This document shows positions 35,143 to 42,640 of a DNA stretch of 64,000 nt, one piece after another (the stretch's first letter is position 1; every line of letters starts with the position of its first letter). This DNA comes from Pseudoalteromonas luteoviolacea (GTDB lineage Bacteria; Pseudomonadota; Gammaproteobacteria; Enterobacterales; Alteromonadaceae), in NCBI RefSeq assembly GCF_001696455.1, contig NZ_MAUJ01000001.1, positions 1,240,001 to 1,304,000 on the forward strand, written 5' to 3'. Under the pieces are notes generated by a model. That model did not search any database, had not been told where the DNA came from, and saw nothing but the letters and a program-made list of their open reading frames with translations. Both the position numbers and the translations under genes were made by a program.

Positions 35143-35426
35143 GCTGCTTGCTCCTTTTTATGAAGGCTGTTACCACTTTTCAATGTTTGACCATACACTT
35201 CATAGAAAGCGTCAATGTCCATAGAGCGCCACAAATCGATATCACTGCCCAACCAGATCACATATTTATTGCTAATCTTATGGCTTGGTGGAAATTTTTT
35301 TTGCCCCATCAGTTTGTAAATCATGGCTCTTGAAATTGAACATTTTTCGACGACATCAGCTACCCGGAGGAACTTTTCATCATTACCAACAACATCCCCT
35401 GCTAAATTGCGTCTGTAGTTATCCAT
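35139..35426 (-). CDS. AlpA/Cox-like regulator, first gene of the early operon
   Basis: 95 residues from ATG 35426 with GAGGTTAAT upstream. FLRVADVVEKCSISRAMIYKLMGQKKFPPSHKI...WLGSDIDLWRS is the standard AlpA pattern. First gene after the switch region, so the best candidate for Cox/excisionase that represses the repressor promoter and directs excision. Divergent from the repressor at 35594. Confidence 0.7.
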   Translation of the reverse strand: MDNYRRNLAGDVVGNDEKFLRVADVVEKCSISRAMIYKLMGQKKFPPSHKISNKYVIWLGSDIDLWRSMDIDAFYEVYGQTLKSGNSLHKKEQAA

Positions 35427-35593
35427 ATTAACCTCGCATATACTAGTAATAGCATCATGCACGGTTCCAATATCAGCCTTGCATATGCTAATCTAATCGA
35501 TATAAGTTCATTTTAAGCAATAATATCCTCATAACGGATATAAACAGTTCCTCACAAGGAACATGTGACAAATATAGATCCTTGGAAGGTACT
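35427..35593. promoter_or_regulatory. Lysis-lysogeny switch region
   Basis: Divergent promoters of the Cox-like gene and the repressor. It holds GTTCCT/AGGAAC (35547-35562), a palindrome with four-base spacer, and two related 14-base blocks (CTCGCATATACTAG at about 35433 and CTTGCATATGCTAA at about 35479). These are likely operators for repressor and Cox; assignment of each is not possible by eye. Confidence 0.55.
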
Positions 35594-36079
35594 ATGTCAA
35601 TTTCTCTAGGTGAAAAATTCAAACTAATTCGGAATACCACAGGCTTGAGTGCAAATAAGTTTGCCGAAAAGGTTGGCATTCCACTGAGTTCATATAAAAA
35701 ATATGAAGGTGGGCATACTGAAGTGGGTGCACCACCAATAATGGCTATTGCCAACCATCCAGACTTTAAACAGTATGCTTTGTGGCTTATCAATGGAGAG
35801 ACTAGTCCCGCAGCGGGCCAAATCATGCCTGGAAACGACATAAAAAATGAACCAATGAGTTCATCGTATCTGTCTGAGCAAAAATACAAAGAGCAGTTTG
35901 TGGAAGCTGTCACAGATTGCATAATGACATTTGGTTTTTTTCAGTGGATTAAAGTTGATACAGAGAAGATGGATTTTGATAAAGCGTCAGAGTATGTACT
36001 CAATAAAGTAACCCCTATTGTTGAAGCTAGATACTCGTCCCAAACACCTAGAACCAGTCAAAAGTCAAATGAAGGGTAA
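35594..36079 (+). CDS. Phage repressor (C-like, HTH only)
   Basis: 161 residues from ATG 35594 with GGAAGGT upstream. The N-terminal 60 residues are a helix-turn-helix (FKLIRNTTGLSANKFAEKVGIPLSSYKKYEGG). No S24 peptidase domain, so RecA-cleavage is not expected, as for P2 C; induction could instead come through the LexA-controlled ogr or an antirepressor. Plus strand, opposed to the early operon. Confidence 0.75.
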   Translation: MSISLGEKFKLIRNTTGLSANKFAEKVGIPLSSYKKYEGGHTEVGAPPIMAIANHPDFKQYALWLINGETSPAAGQIMPGNDIKNEPMSSSYLSEQKYKEQFVEAVTDCIMTFGFFQWIKVDTEKMDFDKASEYVLNKVTPIVEARYSSQTPRTSQKSNEG

Positions 36080-36263
36080 AAGCAAAGCCTTTATCGAACC
36101 ATACAAGGTTCATATTTCATCTGGGAGGCAGCTAAGAGCGAAAAATGAAAATTGGTGTTCTGTAAAATTCTTGTTTCTTAGATTCTGAGCTATAAGGTTG
36201 CTTCCATATTCAGGATAGTGCGCAAGTTGAGAACTATAAAATTGTTAGAGGTAAGGAAGTACC

Positions 36264-37034
36264 GTGTCTCAAATTAATACTCAAAAAGTTACAAAACCTA
36301 TTCAATTGTTATCTGCTTGGTTAGTAGGTCTTATTGCTATTAATGGTTCGTTTCTAACCGCAGCTGCAAATATAGATGGTTGGGAAAAATCCTTACTGGT
36401 CATCGCAGCTGTAATTAACGTTCCTATATTTTTGGTAGCTATATTTATTTTGCAAACTAAATTTAGACCTGAATTACAAGAAGATTCATTCTATTCCAAA
36501 TACCTTGACAGCAAGTCAAATAGAGTTGTTAGAGTTGGTAAATTAGACCTCATAGAAAAGGAGCTGGAAGTAATCAAAACACAGGTAATTAACAAACCCG
36601 CTCAACAAGTAGCTACAGCAAAACAAGGGTTTAACTGGGGACGTATTTCTATCAATGATAACTTAAGTGACTTTGAGGAAATCAAAACTTACTTTAAAGA
36701 AAACAATATACCTATCTACGATATTTTTGGAAAAACTAAAGGTGTAACTGATATTCCAGCAGGTCGTTATATATCTATTGATCATGGTGTTAGTTTTCCT
36801 GTTATTGTTGAAATACTTAAACTTGGAATAAAATTCAACATGGATGGGTATGCTTATTATTCAGCGCAAGATGAATTTTCCACTGATGACGTGCTGATTG
36901 GCTCATATTCTGACCACGTTGATCATAAATTTTTCCCTATCAACGAAGAACTTAAAAACCTTTTAGAAGAAAAAATTGAACTCTCAGAGCTAAAATGGTT
37001 TGAGAAGAAGGGCGTCGTTTCTACTGTCAATTGA
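36264..37034 (+). CDS. Two-TM protein with soluble C-terminal domain, prophage cargo
   Basis: 256 residues from GTG 36264 (AAGGAAGT upstream). Two transmembrane segments (about 15-35 and 43-63), a short coiled coil (95-112), then a compact domain (125-250) with DFEEIKTYFKENNIPIYDIFG and VSFPVIVEILKLGIKF. No family recognised. It follows the repressor and is likely expressed in lysogens. Layout (membrane anchor plus sensor-like domain) fits a superinfection or abortive-infection protein; this is inference. Confidence 0.65.
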   Translation: MSQINTQKVTKPIQLLSAWLVGLIAINGSFLTAAANIDGWEKSLLVIAAVINVPIFLVAIFILQTKFRPELQEDSFYSKYLDSKSNRVVRVGKLDLIEKELEVIKTQVINKPAQQVATAKQGFNWGRISINDNLSDFEEIKTYFKENNIPIYDIFGKTKGVTDIPAGRYISIDHGVSFPVIVEILKLGIKFNMDGYAYYSAQDEFSTDDVLIGSYSDHVDHKFFPINEELKNLLEEKIELSELKWFEKKGVVSTVN

Positions 37035-37184
37035 AGCATAGCTTTTATCAATGCGTTCCAAGTTGTACCTAAGCTAATTTAGTTGGTCGTTGCCAGCACC
37101 TACCCTGACAGATATACTACTATGCATATTATTAGTCTTTAAAACCTTCGGGAGGCATCCCCATTCTCACGAGCACTTTCTCAA

Positions 37185-37583
37185 CTAAACGTTTTTTACA
37201 ACCGAAAGCTTTGGCTGTTCTTTTGGCGCTAATTTGATTGGTATGTTCTGCATTCGAATACTGTATTCTTTAGCTTTATTAATACTAGCTCTAAGTTGGT
37301 CGAACTTTTCCATGGGGTCATTCGAATCCCCAGCCAGCGCTTGCCCTATCTCAACACATATATTGTGAGAAGAAATATTGTCATTAACAATTGAACAGCT
37401 AGATTTATCTTCAAACGAGACATCCGCATCTACTCCATTTATTTTTTCATAAAGCGCACTAAACTTTAGCTTTAGCAGCATATAGGCCTCAAGCCTATTA
37501 ACTTTTTCACAATCTAACGTTGCTAATATTGCAAACGTAGCCACTAGAACAAAAATGGCAATTGATAAAATCAAAATCTCCAT
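37185..37583 (-). CDS. Single-TM protein downstream of leader-peptide operon
   Basis: 132 residues, one N-terminal transmembrane segment (about 3-24), then a polar helical domain ending KLSVVKNV. It overlaps the upstream membrane gene by one base and runs in the same direction as the four peptide genes, so it is probably in their transcript. A role in immunity, export or anchoring is possible. No family recognised. Confidence 0.6.
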   Translation of the reverse strand: MEILILSIAIFVLVATFAILATLDCEKVNRLEAYMLLKLKFSALYEKINGVDADVSFEDKSSCSIVNDNISSHNICVEIGQALAGDSNDPMEKFDQLRASINKAKEYSIRMQNIPIKLAPKEQPKLSVVKNV

Positions 37584-38140
37584 TAAGCTTCCTTCTCTTT
37601 TTTTATTTTATTCAATCTAGTTGTTACTGGGTACACAGCTACAATAAACAATGCCAGTAAATTACATCCTACAGTAAGTCCCCTATAAATCGACTGTAAC
37701 CCATTAAAATCGAAGTACCCTCTAGCGATAAGCTGAATAGTATTGATCAACACAATCAATACTATTAAGTGTAAACACCTTTTAGCGGTGATTGAAAACC
37801 TACATTTTCTAATTCGGTGAAGAACGTAAATTGCGCCAGCCATCAAAGCTGCATTAACGTTTAGAGAAAAATAGAATAGCCTTCTTAGTTCAAACTTGTC
37901 TAGCTCCTGTAACTCCAGCATGCTACTGGCTAAGCCTTGGCCCGTGGTATAAAAGAAAAGGACACAAATTATACAAATAAATGACGAATGCATTTCGTTT
38001 TCGTCAGATGACATACATGATGTTTTTCCACCGAAAAACAAATTCCACCTATGTTTTTTGAATTGAATAAGCATGAACAGCAATAGGAGTAATTCAACTC
38101 CCCTTATAAGCCATCCAATACCACCTAAAATCTCATTCAT
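37583..38140 (-). CDS. Multi-TM membrane protein of leader-peptide operon
   Basis: 185 residues with about five hydrophobic segments (8-25, 52-68, 88-108, 120-142, 155-175) and a lysine-rich C-terminus (KKEKEA). The gene starts 27 bases after the last leader-peptide gene. Size and topology fit bacteriocin immunity proteins in general but no specific family is seen. Overlaps the following gene by one base. Confidence 0.6.
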   Translation of the reverse strand: MNEILGGIGWLIRGVELLLLLFMLIQFKKHRWNLFFGGKTSCMSSDENEMHSSFICIICVLFFYTTGQGLASSMLELQELDKFELRRLFYFSLNVNAALMAGAIYVLHRIRKCRFSITAKRCLHLIVLIVLINTIQLIARGYFDFNGLQSIYRGLTVGCNLLALFIVAVYPVTTRLNKIKKEKEA

Positions 38141-38166
38141 GCTTTTCCTTAAGTATTAAACCTTAA

Positions 38167-38322
38167 CTATCCGCCAATTTTGAGCTTTTCCTTTATTAAC
38201 TCATCTCCAAATACTAATGCCTTAGCCTGAGGTGGCTCGCTAGAATCATGAGTAGTCCCACCCGCAACTTTTCTGAGGTCTTGTGTAGTTAGCTGCTTCA
38301 AACTTTTTTTCTTGAGCTTCAT
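38167..38322 (-). CDS. Double-glycine-leader peptide 4
   Basis: 51 residues from ATG 38322: MKLKKKSLKQLTTQDLRKVAGG leader (22 residues), core beginning TTHDSSEPPQAKALV and ending KIGG. Start chosen by the GGA nine bases upstream; an earlier in-frame ATG (38331) is too close to it, and gene 38508-38651 has the same double-ATG layout. The SEPPQA motif matches peptide 2 (EPPQA). Confidence 0.72.
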   Translation of the reverse strand: MKLKKKSLKQLTTQDLRKVAGGTTHDSSEPPQAKALVFGDELIKEKLKIGG

Positions 38323-38338
38323 ATTCTTCATTCCATAT

Positions 38339-38488
38339 TTATAAAACCTTGGTTGTAGGTTTTGTCCTCTTTGCAATTAGCTCTGCAACTGGTGGTTCAG
38401 CCGTAGTACCAGCTCCACTTCCACATCCAAAAACTACACCTAACTCTTGTTTAGAAAGACTTTTTAAGTTTCTTTTTTTGAGTCTCAT
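38339..38488 (-). CDS. Double-glycine-type leader peptide 3 (GC variant)
   Basis: 49 residues from ATG 38488 (GGAG upstream). Leader MRLKKRNLKSLSKQELGVVFGC; the GG is changed to GC, with another Gly-rich run after it. Core has AEPPVAELIAKR. The single Cys is the only one in the four peptides, so disulfide or modification at this place is possible. Confidence 0.7.
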   Translation of the reverse strand: MRLKKRNLKSLSKQELGVVFGCGSGAGTTAEPPVAELIAKRTKPTTKVL

Positions 38489-38507
38489 GCTTTTGATGCT
38501 CCAAAAT

Positions 38508-38651
38508 TTACAAAGCTTTTACTGTTGGCTTAATTGCCAAATCCATAGCTTGAGGGGGCTCAACAGTACCATTAGAGCCACCTCCTCCACCTTTAACAGC
38601 GCTTAGTCCTTTCTCTGACAAGTGTTTTAAACTTCGCTTTTTAAGTCTCAT
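38508..38651 (-). CDS. Double-glycine-leader peptide 2
   Basis: 47 residues from ATG 38651. Leader MRLKKRSLKHLSEKGLSAVKGG, then a Gly run and core VEPPQAMDLAIKPTVKAL. Same spacing and EPPQA motif as peptide 4. No Cys and few Ser/Thr, so lanthionine formation is unlikely for this core. Confidence 0.72.
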   Translation of the reverse strand: MRLKKRSLKHLSEKGLSAVKGGGGGSNGTVEPPQAMDLAIKPTVKAL

Positions 38652-38666
38652 ATCTGTCATTCCATG

Positions 38667-38816
38667 TTAATCTGGATAAACCCAGAAAGGGCCAAGCTCA
38701 GTACCCAGTGCCTGTTGTGTTGGAATTACTCCATCGCCGCCACCGCCTGTGCCACCTTTAACTTTGGTTAGCTGGTTAGGTGAAAGCGCTTTTATATCTT
38801 TCTTTTTGAGCTTCAT
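38667..38816 (-). CDS. Double-glycine-leader peptide 1
   Basis: 49 residues from ATG 38816 with AGGAAAT upstream; first gene of the peptide operon. Leader MKLKKKDIKALSPNQLTKVKGG, glycine run, and core VIPTQQALGTELGPFWVYPD, which is more hydrophobic and lacks the EPP motif but keeps Pro followed by QQA. The four peptides differ in core and agree in leader, as in multi-component peptide systems. Confidence 0.72.
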   Translation of the reverse strand: MKLKKKDIKALSPNQLTKVKGGTGGGGDGVIPTQQALGTELGPFWVYPD

Positions 38817-39203
38817 TGGTATTTCCTATTTGTAGTTATGAATACGTCCCTATTTACATTACCAAGATGTTAACTTAATTGCTCAAATGTAACAACCATT
38901 GCACTAGTTTAGCTCAAACGCAGTGCAACGGGCAAGAAAGCACTGGATAAAAACACAGCAACAATTTAACCAAAATAATCTAAATTAAAAGATAGTTATA
39001 ACTAGATGGAGGTTTGTAATACAAGGAAGTTCAAAATAGAATGATCCCAAGGAACCACAACGCGACCCCCTTCCTGTTTGAAATAAAGTGCATAGTGCTA
39101 ATCTTCTCTTTCAATGGGGTAGCGCTGCGCTGCAAGCCAACATTAGCCAGCCTTATAAGGCTAGATAAAACACGTTATTCTGCATTGGCAGTGTAAATGG
39201 GAT
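38817..39203. other. Intergenic region upstream of the peptide operon
   Basis: No gene seen. It should hold the operon promoter on the minus strand. A 7-bp stem (TTGCACT 38899-38905, AGTGCAA 38922-38928) and a perfect AGCCTTATAAGGCT palindrome (39149-39162) are present; the latter could end the convergent-facing transcripts. No clear -35/-10 pair can be fixed by eye. Confidence 0.4.
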
Positions 39204-39815
39204 TTAGATTTTAACGTTTTCACAGCCTTTAGCTAGTTTTATACTAGAAGCCTTTAGGGATGTTTTTAAGTCTTCTGTTATGTTTTTTCTTGAATCTAAA
39301 TCTGAGATAGTTTCTTGTATTCTTTTTGCAAAGTTGCATCTAAACGATTCGGCATGATTTCTTTTCTCTTTGCTTAAAGCTTTGAACCTATCACTTTGTA
39401 ATACCATTACGTCAGAAGCAACTTTTTCGAGACTTAGATAGTAAAACTGTGTTTTTCGATGTTCATACTTAAGCATGTTCAAGACTCCACTAGCTCTATG
39501 ACCTAGACCACTTATAAACTCTCTGAAATACCCTTCCAGTGCATAATATTGAAGTGCTTCAACTTCTTTTTTTAGAGTTCTTACCTCTATGAGCGCAGCT
39601 TTAGCTTCATTTTTATCTTCATTTGACTGCATCGCTTGGTAAATTGAGGTAAGAGCAGCTAATACTGATACTAGTAACCCTACACCCATTGAGATTGATG
39701 GGAGCCTCCCCGCCCAGCCTTGCGAACGATGACAATTTTGACAAATTCGCGCTTCCGTATTAATGGGAGTACAACACCACCGGCATAATTTTTCAGCCTG
39801 TTCCTTAACATCCAT
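39204..39815 (-). CDS. Zinc-ribbon, single-TM, coiled-coil protein
   Basis: 203 residues. N-terminal zinc ribbon (CRWCCTPINTEARICQNCH, residues 11-29), a transmembrane segment (about 40-62), then coiled coil and a helical domain (70-203). AT-rich. Read on its own between the peptide operon and the XRE/ImmA pair. The combination zinc ribbon plus membrane segment is known from several sensor-type proteins, but no specific family is recognised. Confidence 0.65.
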   Translation of the reverse strand: MDVKEQAEKLCRWCCTPINTEARICQNCHRSQGWAGRLPSISMGVGLLVSVLAALTSIYQAMQSNEDKNEAKAALIEVRTLKKEVEALQYYALEGYFREFISGLGHRASGVLNMLKYEHRKTQFYYLSLEKVASDVMVLQSDRFKALSKEKRNHAESFRCNFAKRIQETISDLDSRKNITEDLKTSLKASSIKLAKGCENVKI

Positions 39816-40113
39816 TTTTCTTTACACCTCAATAGCATCTATCAATCACTTTATATCATTTGCTAACAAGAAGTAGCAAGCAAGCTGACTGCTTAAAATG
39901 CAGCCAGATAAATTTTCAAGCCACTGATTCATCTGCATTTCTAGTAAAGATTATGCATGCAACAATAAATGGAAAAATGAGCATTATTTCAACTCTTTGA
40001 CTTAACAGGACAAGTTTGTCCTTCCGTAACTTGGTGGACATTAGTAGTATCTTTATTTACATAAAAGGCCATTGAGTGAAAATGTCAGCTAAGTAACTAA
40101 CCCCATCAAGAAA
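39816..40113. other. Intergenic region upstream of XRE gene
   Basis: No gene seen on either strand; AT-rich. An AACAGGACAAGTTTGTCC-like inverted repeat (GGACAAGTTTGTCC, 40008-40021) lies in the middle and may be a regulatory site or terminator for the minus-strand gene's antisense side. Confidence 0.35.
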
Positions 40114-40173
40114 TTAACCAACTAGGTTAACAACACTTGACTTTAGGTTAAAAACATGAAATACTATGGTTAA
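40114..40173. promoter_or_regulatory. Phased operator array before the XRE/ImmA operon
   Basis: TTAACC (40114-40119) and three GGTTAA copies (40125-40130, 40146-40151, 40168-40173); the last three are 21 and 22 bases apart, i.e. two helical turns. They bracket a TTGACT -35-like element (40137-40142) and TACTAT (40162-40167). This suggests autoregulation by the following XRE protein. Confidence 0.6.
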
Positions 40174-40242
40174 AGGTGGAAAAACACCTCCCATATTGGG
40201 TTTAACGGATAAAAATAAGAAATAGTACGAGTGGAGCGGCTT

Positions 40243-40602
40243 ATGTTAACAAAATTTGGAATGGCTATCCGTAAAATACGGATCGACAGAAATATGAAGC
40301 TTGGTGACATGGCGAAAGGCTTAGGCGTAACATCGGCTTACTTATCGGCTGTTGAAAACGGTAAGAAGAAGTTAACAAATGACTTTGTAAGTAAGATAGC
40401 TGATTACTTAGATCTTTCTTTTGAAGATAGATGTGAAATAGAAGACGCAGCAACTCTTTCACAACAAGAGTTCAGTATTAACGTCAAAGATGAAGACAGT
40501 GATTTATTAAGAAGTACTGTTGGAGCTTTTGCAAGAAGAATTGAGTCGTCGGACTTAAGTGATGAAGATGCTGAAGCTATTTTAGAAATTTTGAAGGGAT
40601 AG
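40243..40602 (+). CDS. XRE-family repressor paired with ImmA-type peptidase
   Basis: 119 residues from ATG 40243 (GGAG upstream; a GTG 12 bases earlier is less likely). The helix-turn-helix is at residues 8-60 (IRKIRIDRNMKLGDMAKGLGVTSAYLSAVENGKKK). Followed after 16 bases by an ImmA/IrrE-type protease. Such pairs control mobile elements (ImmR-ImmA of ICEBs1) or act as toxin-antitoxin. The phage already has a repressor at 35594, so this is an added control unit. Confidence 0.8.
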   Translation: MLTKFGMAIRKIRIDRNMKLGDMAKGLGVTSAYLSAVENGKKKLTNDFVSKIADYLDLSFEDRCEIEDAATLSQQEFSINVKDEDSDLLRSTVGAFARRIESSDLSDEDAEAILEILKG

Positions 40603-40618
40603 TAAGGAATGTAATAAC

Positions 40619-41161
40619 GTGGCAATAAGAACAAAAGGTATAAAAACCAGCCCAAGGAATATTAAACAAATCAGGGAGAAAGTTGAAAAGCTCAAGTCAT
40701 TTTTCAAAATTGACTTGGAAGAATGTGTGGACATAATCCACCTAATTGATATAACCCTTCCTGATAAAATTCCTGACTTTACATTAGAAATAAAACCAGA
40801 CTGCGAGATGGAGGACTATGCGGGGTTGACTATACCCTCAGAGTGTAAAATCTATTTAAAACAGTCAGTTTACGATAAAGCTTGCAATGGAGATGGCCAA
40901 AGCAGGTTTACTATTGCTCATGAAATTGGTCATTTATTTATGCACGATCAGCCATTAGTTCTCGGTAAGCAAGAAAAGTATTCTGATCACCAAATATGGG
41001 AAGATACAGAATGGCAAGCAGACCAATTTGCAGCTGAGTTTTTAATGCCATTTAATATTGTTAAAAACATGAGTTCTTTCCGCGATTTAATGAAAGAATT
41101 CATTGTCTCTAATAGTGCTGCAAGATGCAGATTGAGTAAAGTTAAGGGCGAAAAAGATTAA
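40619..41161 (+). CDS. ImmA/IrrE-family metallopeptidase
   Basis: 180 residues from GTG 40619 with AAGGAAT upstream. The zinc site is HEIGHLFMH (HExxH, about residue 102), and a downstream acidic pair (EWQADQFAAEFLMP) gives the third ligand region. In ICEBs1 ImmA cleaves the repressor ImmR after a DNA-damage or quorum signal. Paired with the XRE gene; the likely substrate is that repressor. C-terminus is basic. Confidence 0.85.
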   Translation: MAIRTKGIKTSPRNIKQIREKVEKLKSFFKIDLEECVDIIHLIDITLPDKIPDFTLEIKPDCEMEDYAGLTIPSECKIYLKQSVYDKACNGDGQSRFTIAHEIGHLFMHDQPLVLGKQEKYSDHQIWEDTEWQADQFAAEFLMPFNIVKNMSSFRDLMKEFIVSNSAARCRLSKVKGEKD

Positions 41162-41267
41162 TTTCTTTTTCGCTATTAACCGTATTTGGATTTCGTGATA
41201 AACAGTCTTGTTTCCACACTGAAATACCTGAATACTTTAAACGTAGCGAGGGAGAGTATATATAAAT

Positions 41268-41339
41268 ATGAAAAAAAACACCAATTTTTCGTACACTTTT
41301 TTTTGTGGTTTTTTTGCGTTTCAAACAAAACGGTTATGA
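41268..41339 (+). CDS. Possible small ORF after the first, diverged repeat
   Basis: 23 codons (MKKNTNFSYTFFCGFF...), preceded by GGGAGAG and by a diverged copy of the repeat core (TTTCCACACTGAAATACCTG at about 41209). Hydrophobic and Phe-rich. It is the expected position for a small ORF by comparison with the other repeats, but conservation cannot be tested here. Confidence 0.3.
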   Translation: MKKNTNFSYTFFCGFFAFQTKRL

Positions 41340-41517
41340 AAAGACCTTTTTTTATTATAAAAAACAAATAATTAGAGTTATTTAAATAAAGAAACAGTGG
41401 TGAGTTGTCCTGTTTCCACATTGTAAAACCTGAGTATTTTAGACGTAGCACTCTTTTCCTACCAAGTTTTTCAATGTTTAGATTATTCAACTCCAAACTA
41501 GATTAGAGGATTTTCAA

Positions 41518-41622
41518 ATGCCTTCTAGAACTAAAGTTGTGCCTGTGCGCCGTTATAAAAGATATAAAAACGGCCAGTGGGAAGACGTTTGCAAGCATAA
41601 GAGAAGCTTGCCAAGACGCTAA
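41518..41622 (+). CDS. Small basic peptide, repeat copy 1
   Basis: 34 residues beginning MPSRTKVVPVRRYKRYKNG and ending RSLPRR, strongly basic, with one Trp and one Cys. GAGGAT stands eight bases before the ATG. The coding part is unchanged at the protein level in copy 2, which suggests selection or recent duplication. No known family; nucleic-acid binding is possible from charge. Confidence 0.6.
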   Translation: MPSRTKVVPVRRYKRYKNGQWEDVCKHKRSLPRR

Positions 41623-41766
41623 ACACTAATGATAAATTAGAAACAGTGGTGAGTTGTCCTGTTTCTACATTGAATACCTTGGGTACTTTAGACGTAGCAA
41701 TCTATTCCTACCAAGTTTTTCAATGTTTAGGTTATTCAACTCCAAACTAGATTAGAGGATTTTCAA

Positions 41767-41871
41767 ATGCCTTCTAGAACTAAAGTTGTGCCTGTGCGCC
41801 GTTATAAAAGATATAAAAACGGCCAATGGGAAGACGTTTGCAAGCATAAGAGAAGCTTGCCACGACGCTAA
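41767..41871 (+). CDS. Small basic peptide, repeat copy 2
   Basis: Same 34-residue protein as 41518-41622; the DNA differs by at least two silent changes (CAG/CAA; AGA/CGA), so it is not a simple assembly duplicate. Same GAGGAT ribosome site. Confidence 0.6.
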   Translation: MPSRTKVVPVRRYKRYKNGQWEDVCKHKRSLPRR

Positions 41872-42015
41872 ACACTAATGATAAATTAGAAACAGTGGTG
41901 AGTTGTCCTGTTTCTACATTGAATACCTTGGATACTTTAGACGTAGCAATCTATTCCTACCAAGTTTTTCAATGTTTAGGTTATTCAACTCCAACCTATA
42001 TCGTAGGAATTGAAA

Positions 42016-42108
42016 ATGTTGAACAAGCACATTTTAAACCGATTTATAGCAAATAAACGAGCAGTTACAAAGCGTCTCGAGTGCGGGACTGTAGTCATCG
42101 CCAGATAA
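42016..42108 (+). CDS. Small basic peptide, repeat copy 3, different ORF
   Basis: 30 residues (MLNKHILNRFIANKRAVTKR...ending VVIAR) after the same conserved leader; the ribosome site is TAGGAAT. Unrelated in sequence to copies 1 and 2 but also short and basic. It is followed by a GC-rich terminator hairpin (42122-42140). Confidence 0.5.
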   Translation: MLNKHILNRFIANKRAVTKRLECGTVVIAR

Positions 42109-42121
42109 CGCCATTCATTTT

Positions 42122-42140
42122 GGGGGCTTGCCCCCTTTTT
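42122..42140 (+). terminator. Rho-independent terminator after the array
   Basis: GGGGG-CTTG-CCCCC followed by five Ts; ends the transcript of the small-ORF array. Confidence 0.75.
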
Positions 42141-42166
42141 ACCAATTAGAAAGTTTAAGGAAGATT

Positions 42167-42541
42167 ATGATTAAACTGATTGCAAATAAAACACACCTAA
42201 AGGGACTGTTTGAGTCACTAATGTATTTCATGTTTTTGGCTAGCCTACTTAAGCTCACTATAAGTAATACTTCTCCAGAGGCGTTTTACGAAAGGCTTAC
42301 TATTGTAATTGCTTTTTTATTACTATCTACTCTAGTCATATTATATTCTTTGATTCATGTCCTAGGACCTATCGTAAAAGCATATCACCCTGATTTTAAG
42401 ATCCCTTTCGTTGATGCTAAATCCCCTACCGGAATCCCGATGAAAGAGTTCTTTTCCAAAAAAGGGGCTACATTATGGTTGTTTCTTGGAGTTCCATATT
42501 ATTTGATAGGTATTTACATTGCCGGATTAGGCTTTAATTAG
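42167..42541 (+). CDS. Predicted three-TM membrane protein
   Basis: 124 residues from ATG 42167 with AAGGAAG upstream. Hydrophobic segments at about 14-32, 45-70 and 98-120. The C-terminal region has PFVDAKSPTGIPMKEFF. No family recognised. Between the small-ORF array and a strong terminator at 42582, so it is a separate transcription unit or depends on read-through. Confidence 0.6.
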   Translation: MIKLIANKTHLKGLFESLMYFMFLASLLKLTISNTSPEAFYERLTIVIAFLLLSTLVILYSLIHVLGPIVKAYHPDFKIPFVDAKSPTGIPMKEFFSKKGATLWLFLGVPYYLIGIYIAGLGFN

Positions 42542-42581
42542 TTTCCCTAGACTTTAAACAATTATCGCCTTGTTCTTGGTA

Positions 42582-42618
42582 AAGAAACAGGTCAATCTTG
42601 ACCTGTTTCTTCTTTCTT
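42582..42618 (+). terminator. Strong terminator
   Basis: AAGAAACAGGTCAA (42582-42595) and TTGACCTGTTTCTT (42598-42611) form a 14-bp perfect stem followed by T-rich DNA. Confidence 0.85.
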
Positions 42619-42640
42619 AGTCTGTATTTTTTAGTTTTTA

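Larger units (their letters stand above)
41391..42015. repeat. Tandem 249-bp repeat array with small ORFs
   Basis: Units start at 41391, 41640 and 41889 with GAAACAGTGGTGAGTTGTCC, spaced exactly 249 bases; a partial diverged copy lies at about 41205-41250. Each unit has a GAAACAG/CTGTTTC stem, a TTTAGACGTAGCA box, a conserved leader ending in a GAGGAT-type ribosome site, and a small ORF. Copies 1 and 2 carry the same 34-codon ORF; copy 3 changes to another one just before its ribosome site. Confidence 0.85.

Noticed and set aside
38899..39162. Integron attC site
   Set aside because: Palindromes are present, but there is no GTTRRRY-type core pair and no integron integrase.
39149..39162. AGCCTTATAAGGCT as phage operator
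   Set aside because: Single palindrome without second copy near a regulator; may be a terminator remnant.
41142..41496. Minus-strand open frames in the repeat array with repeated RLKYSG...WKQD
   Set aside because: They are read-through of the repeat core in the other direction; copies 2 and 3 have stops in this frame, and no ribosome sites are seen.
41391..42015. CRISPR array
   Set aside because: Units are 249 bases with coding content; no short repeat-spacer layout and no cas genes.
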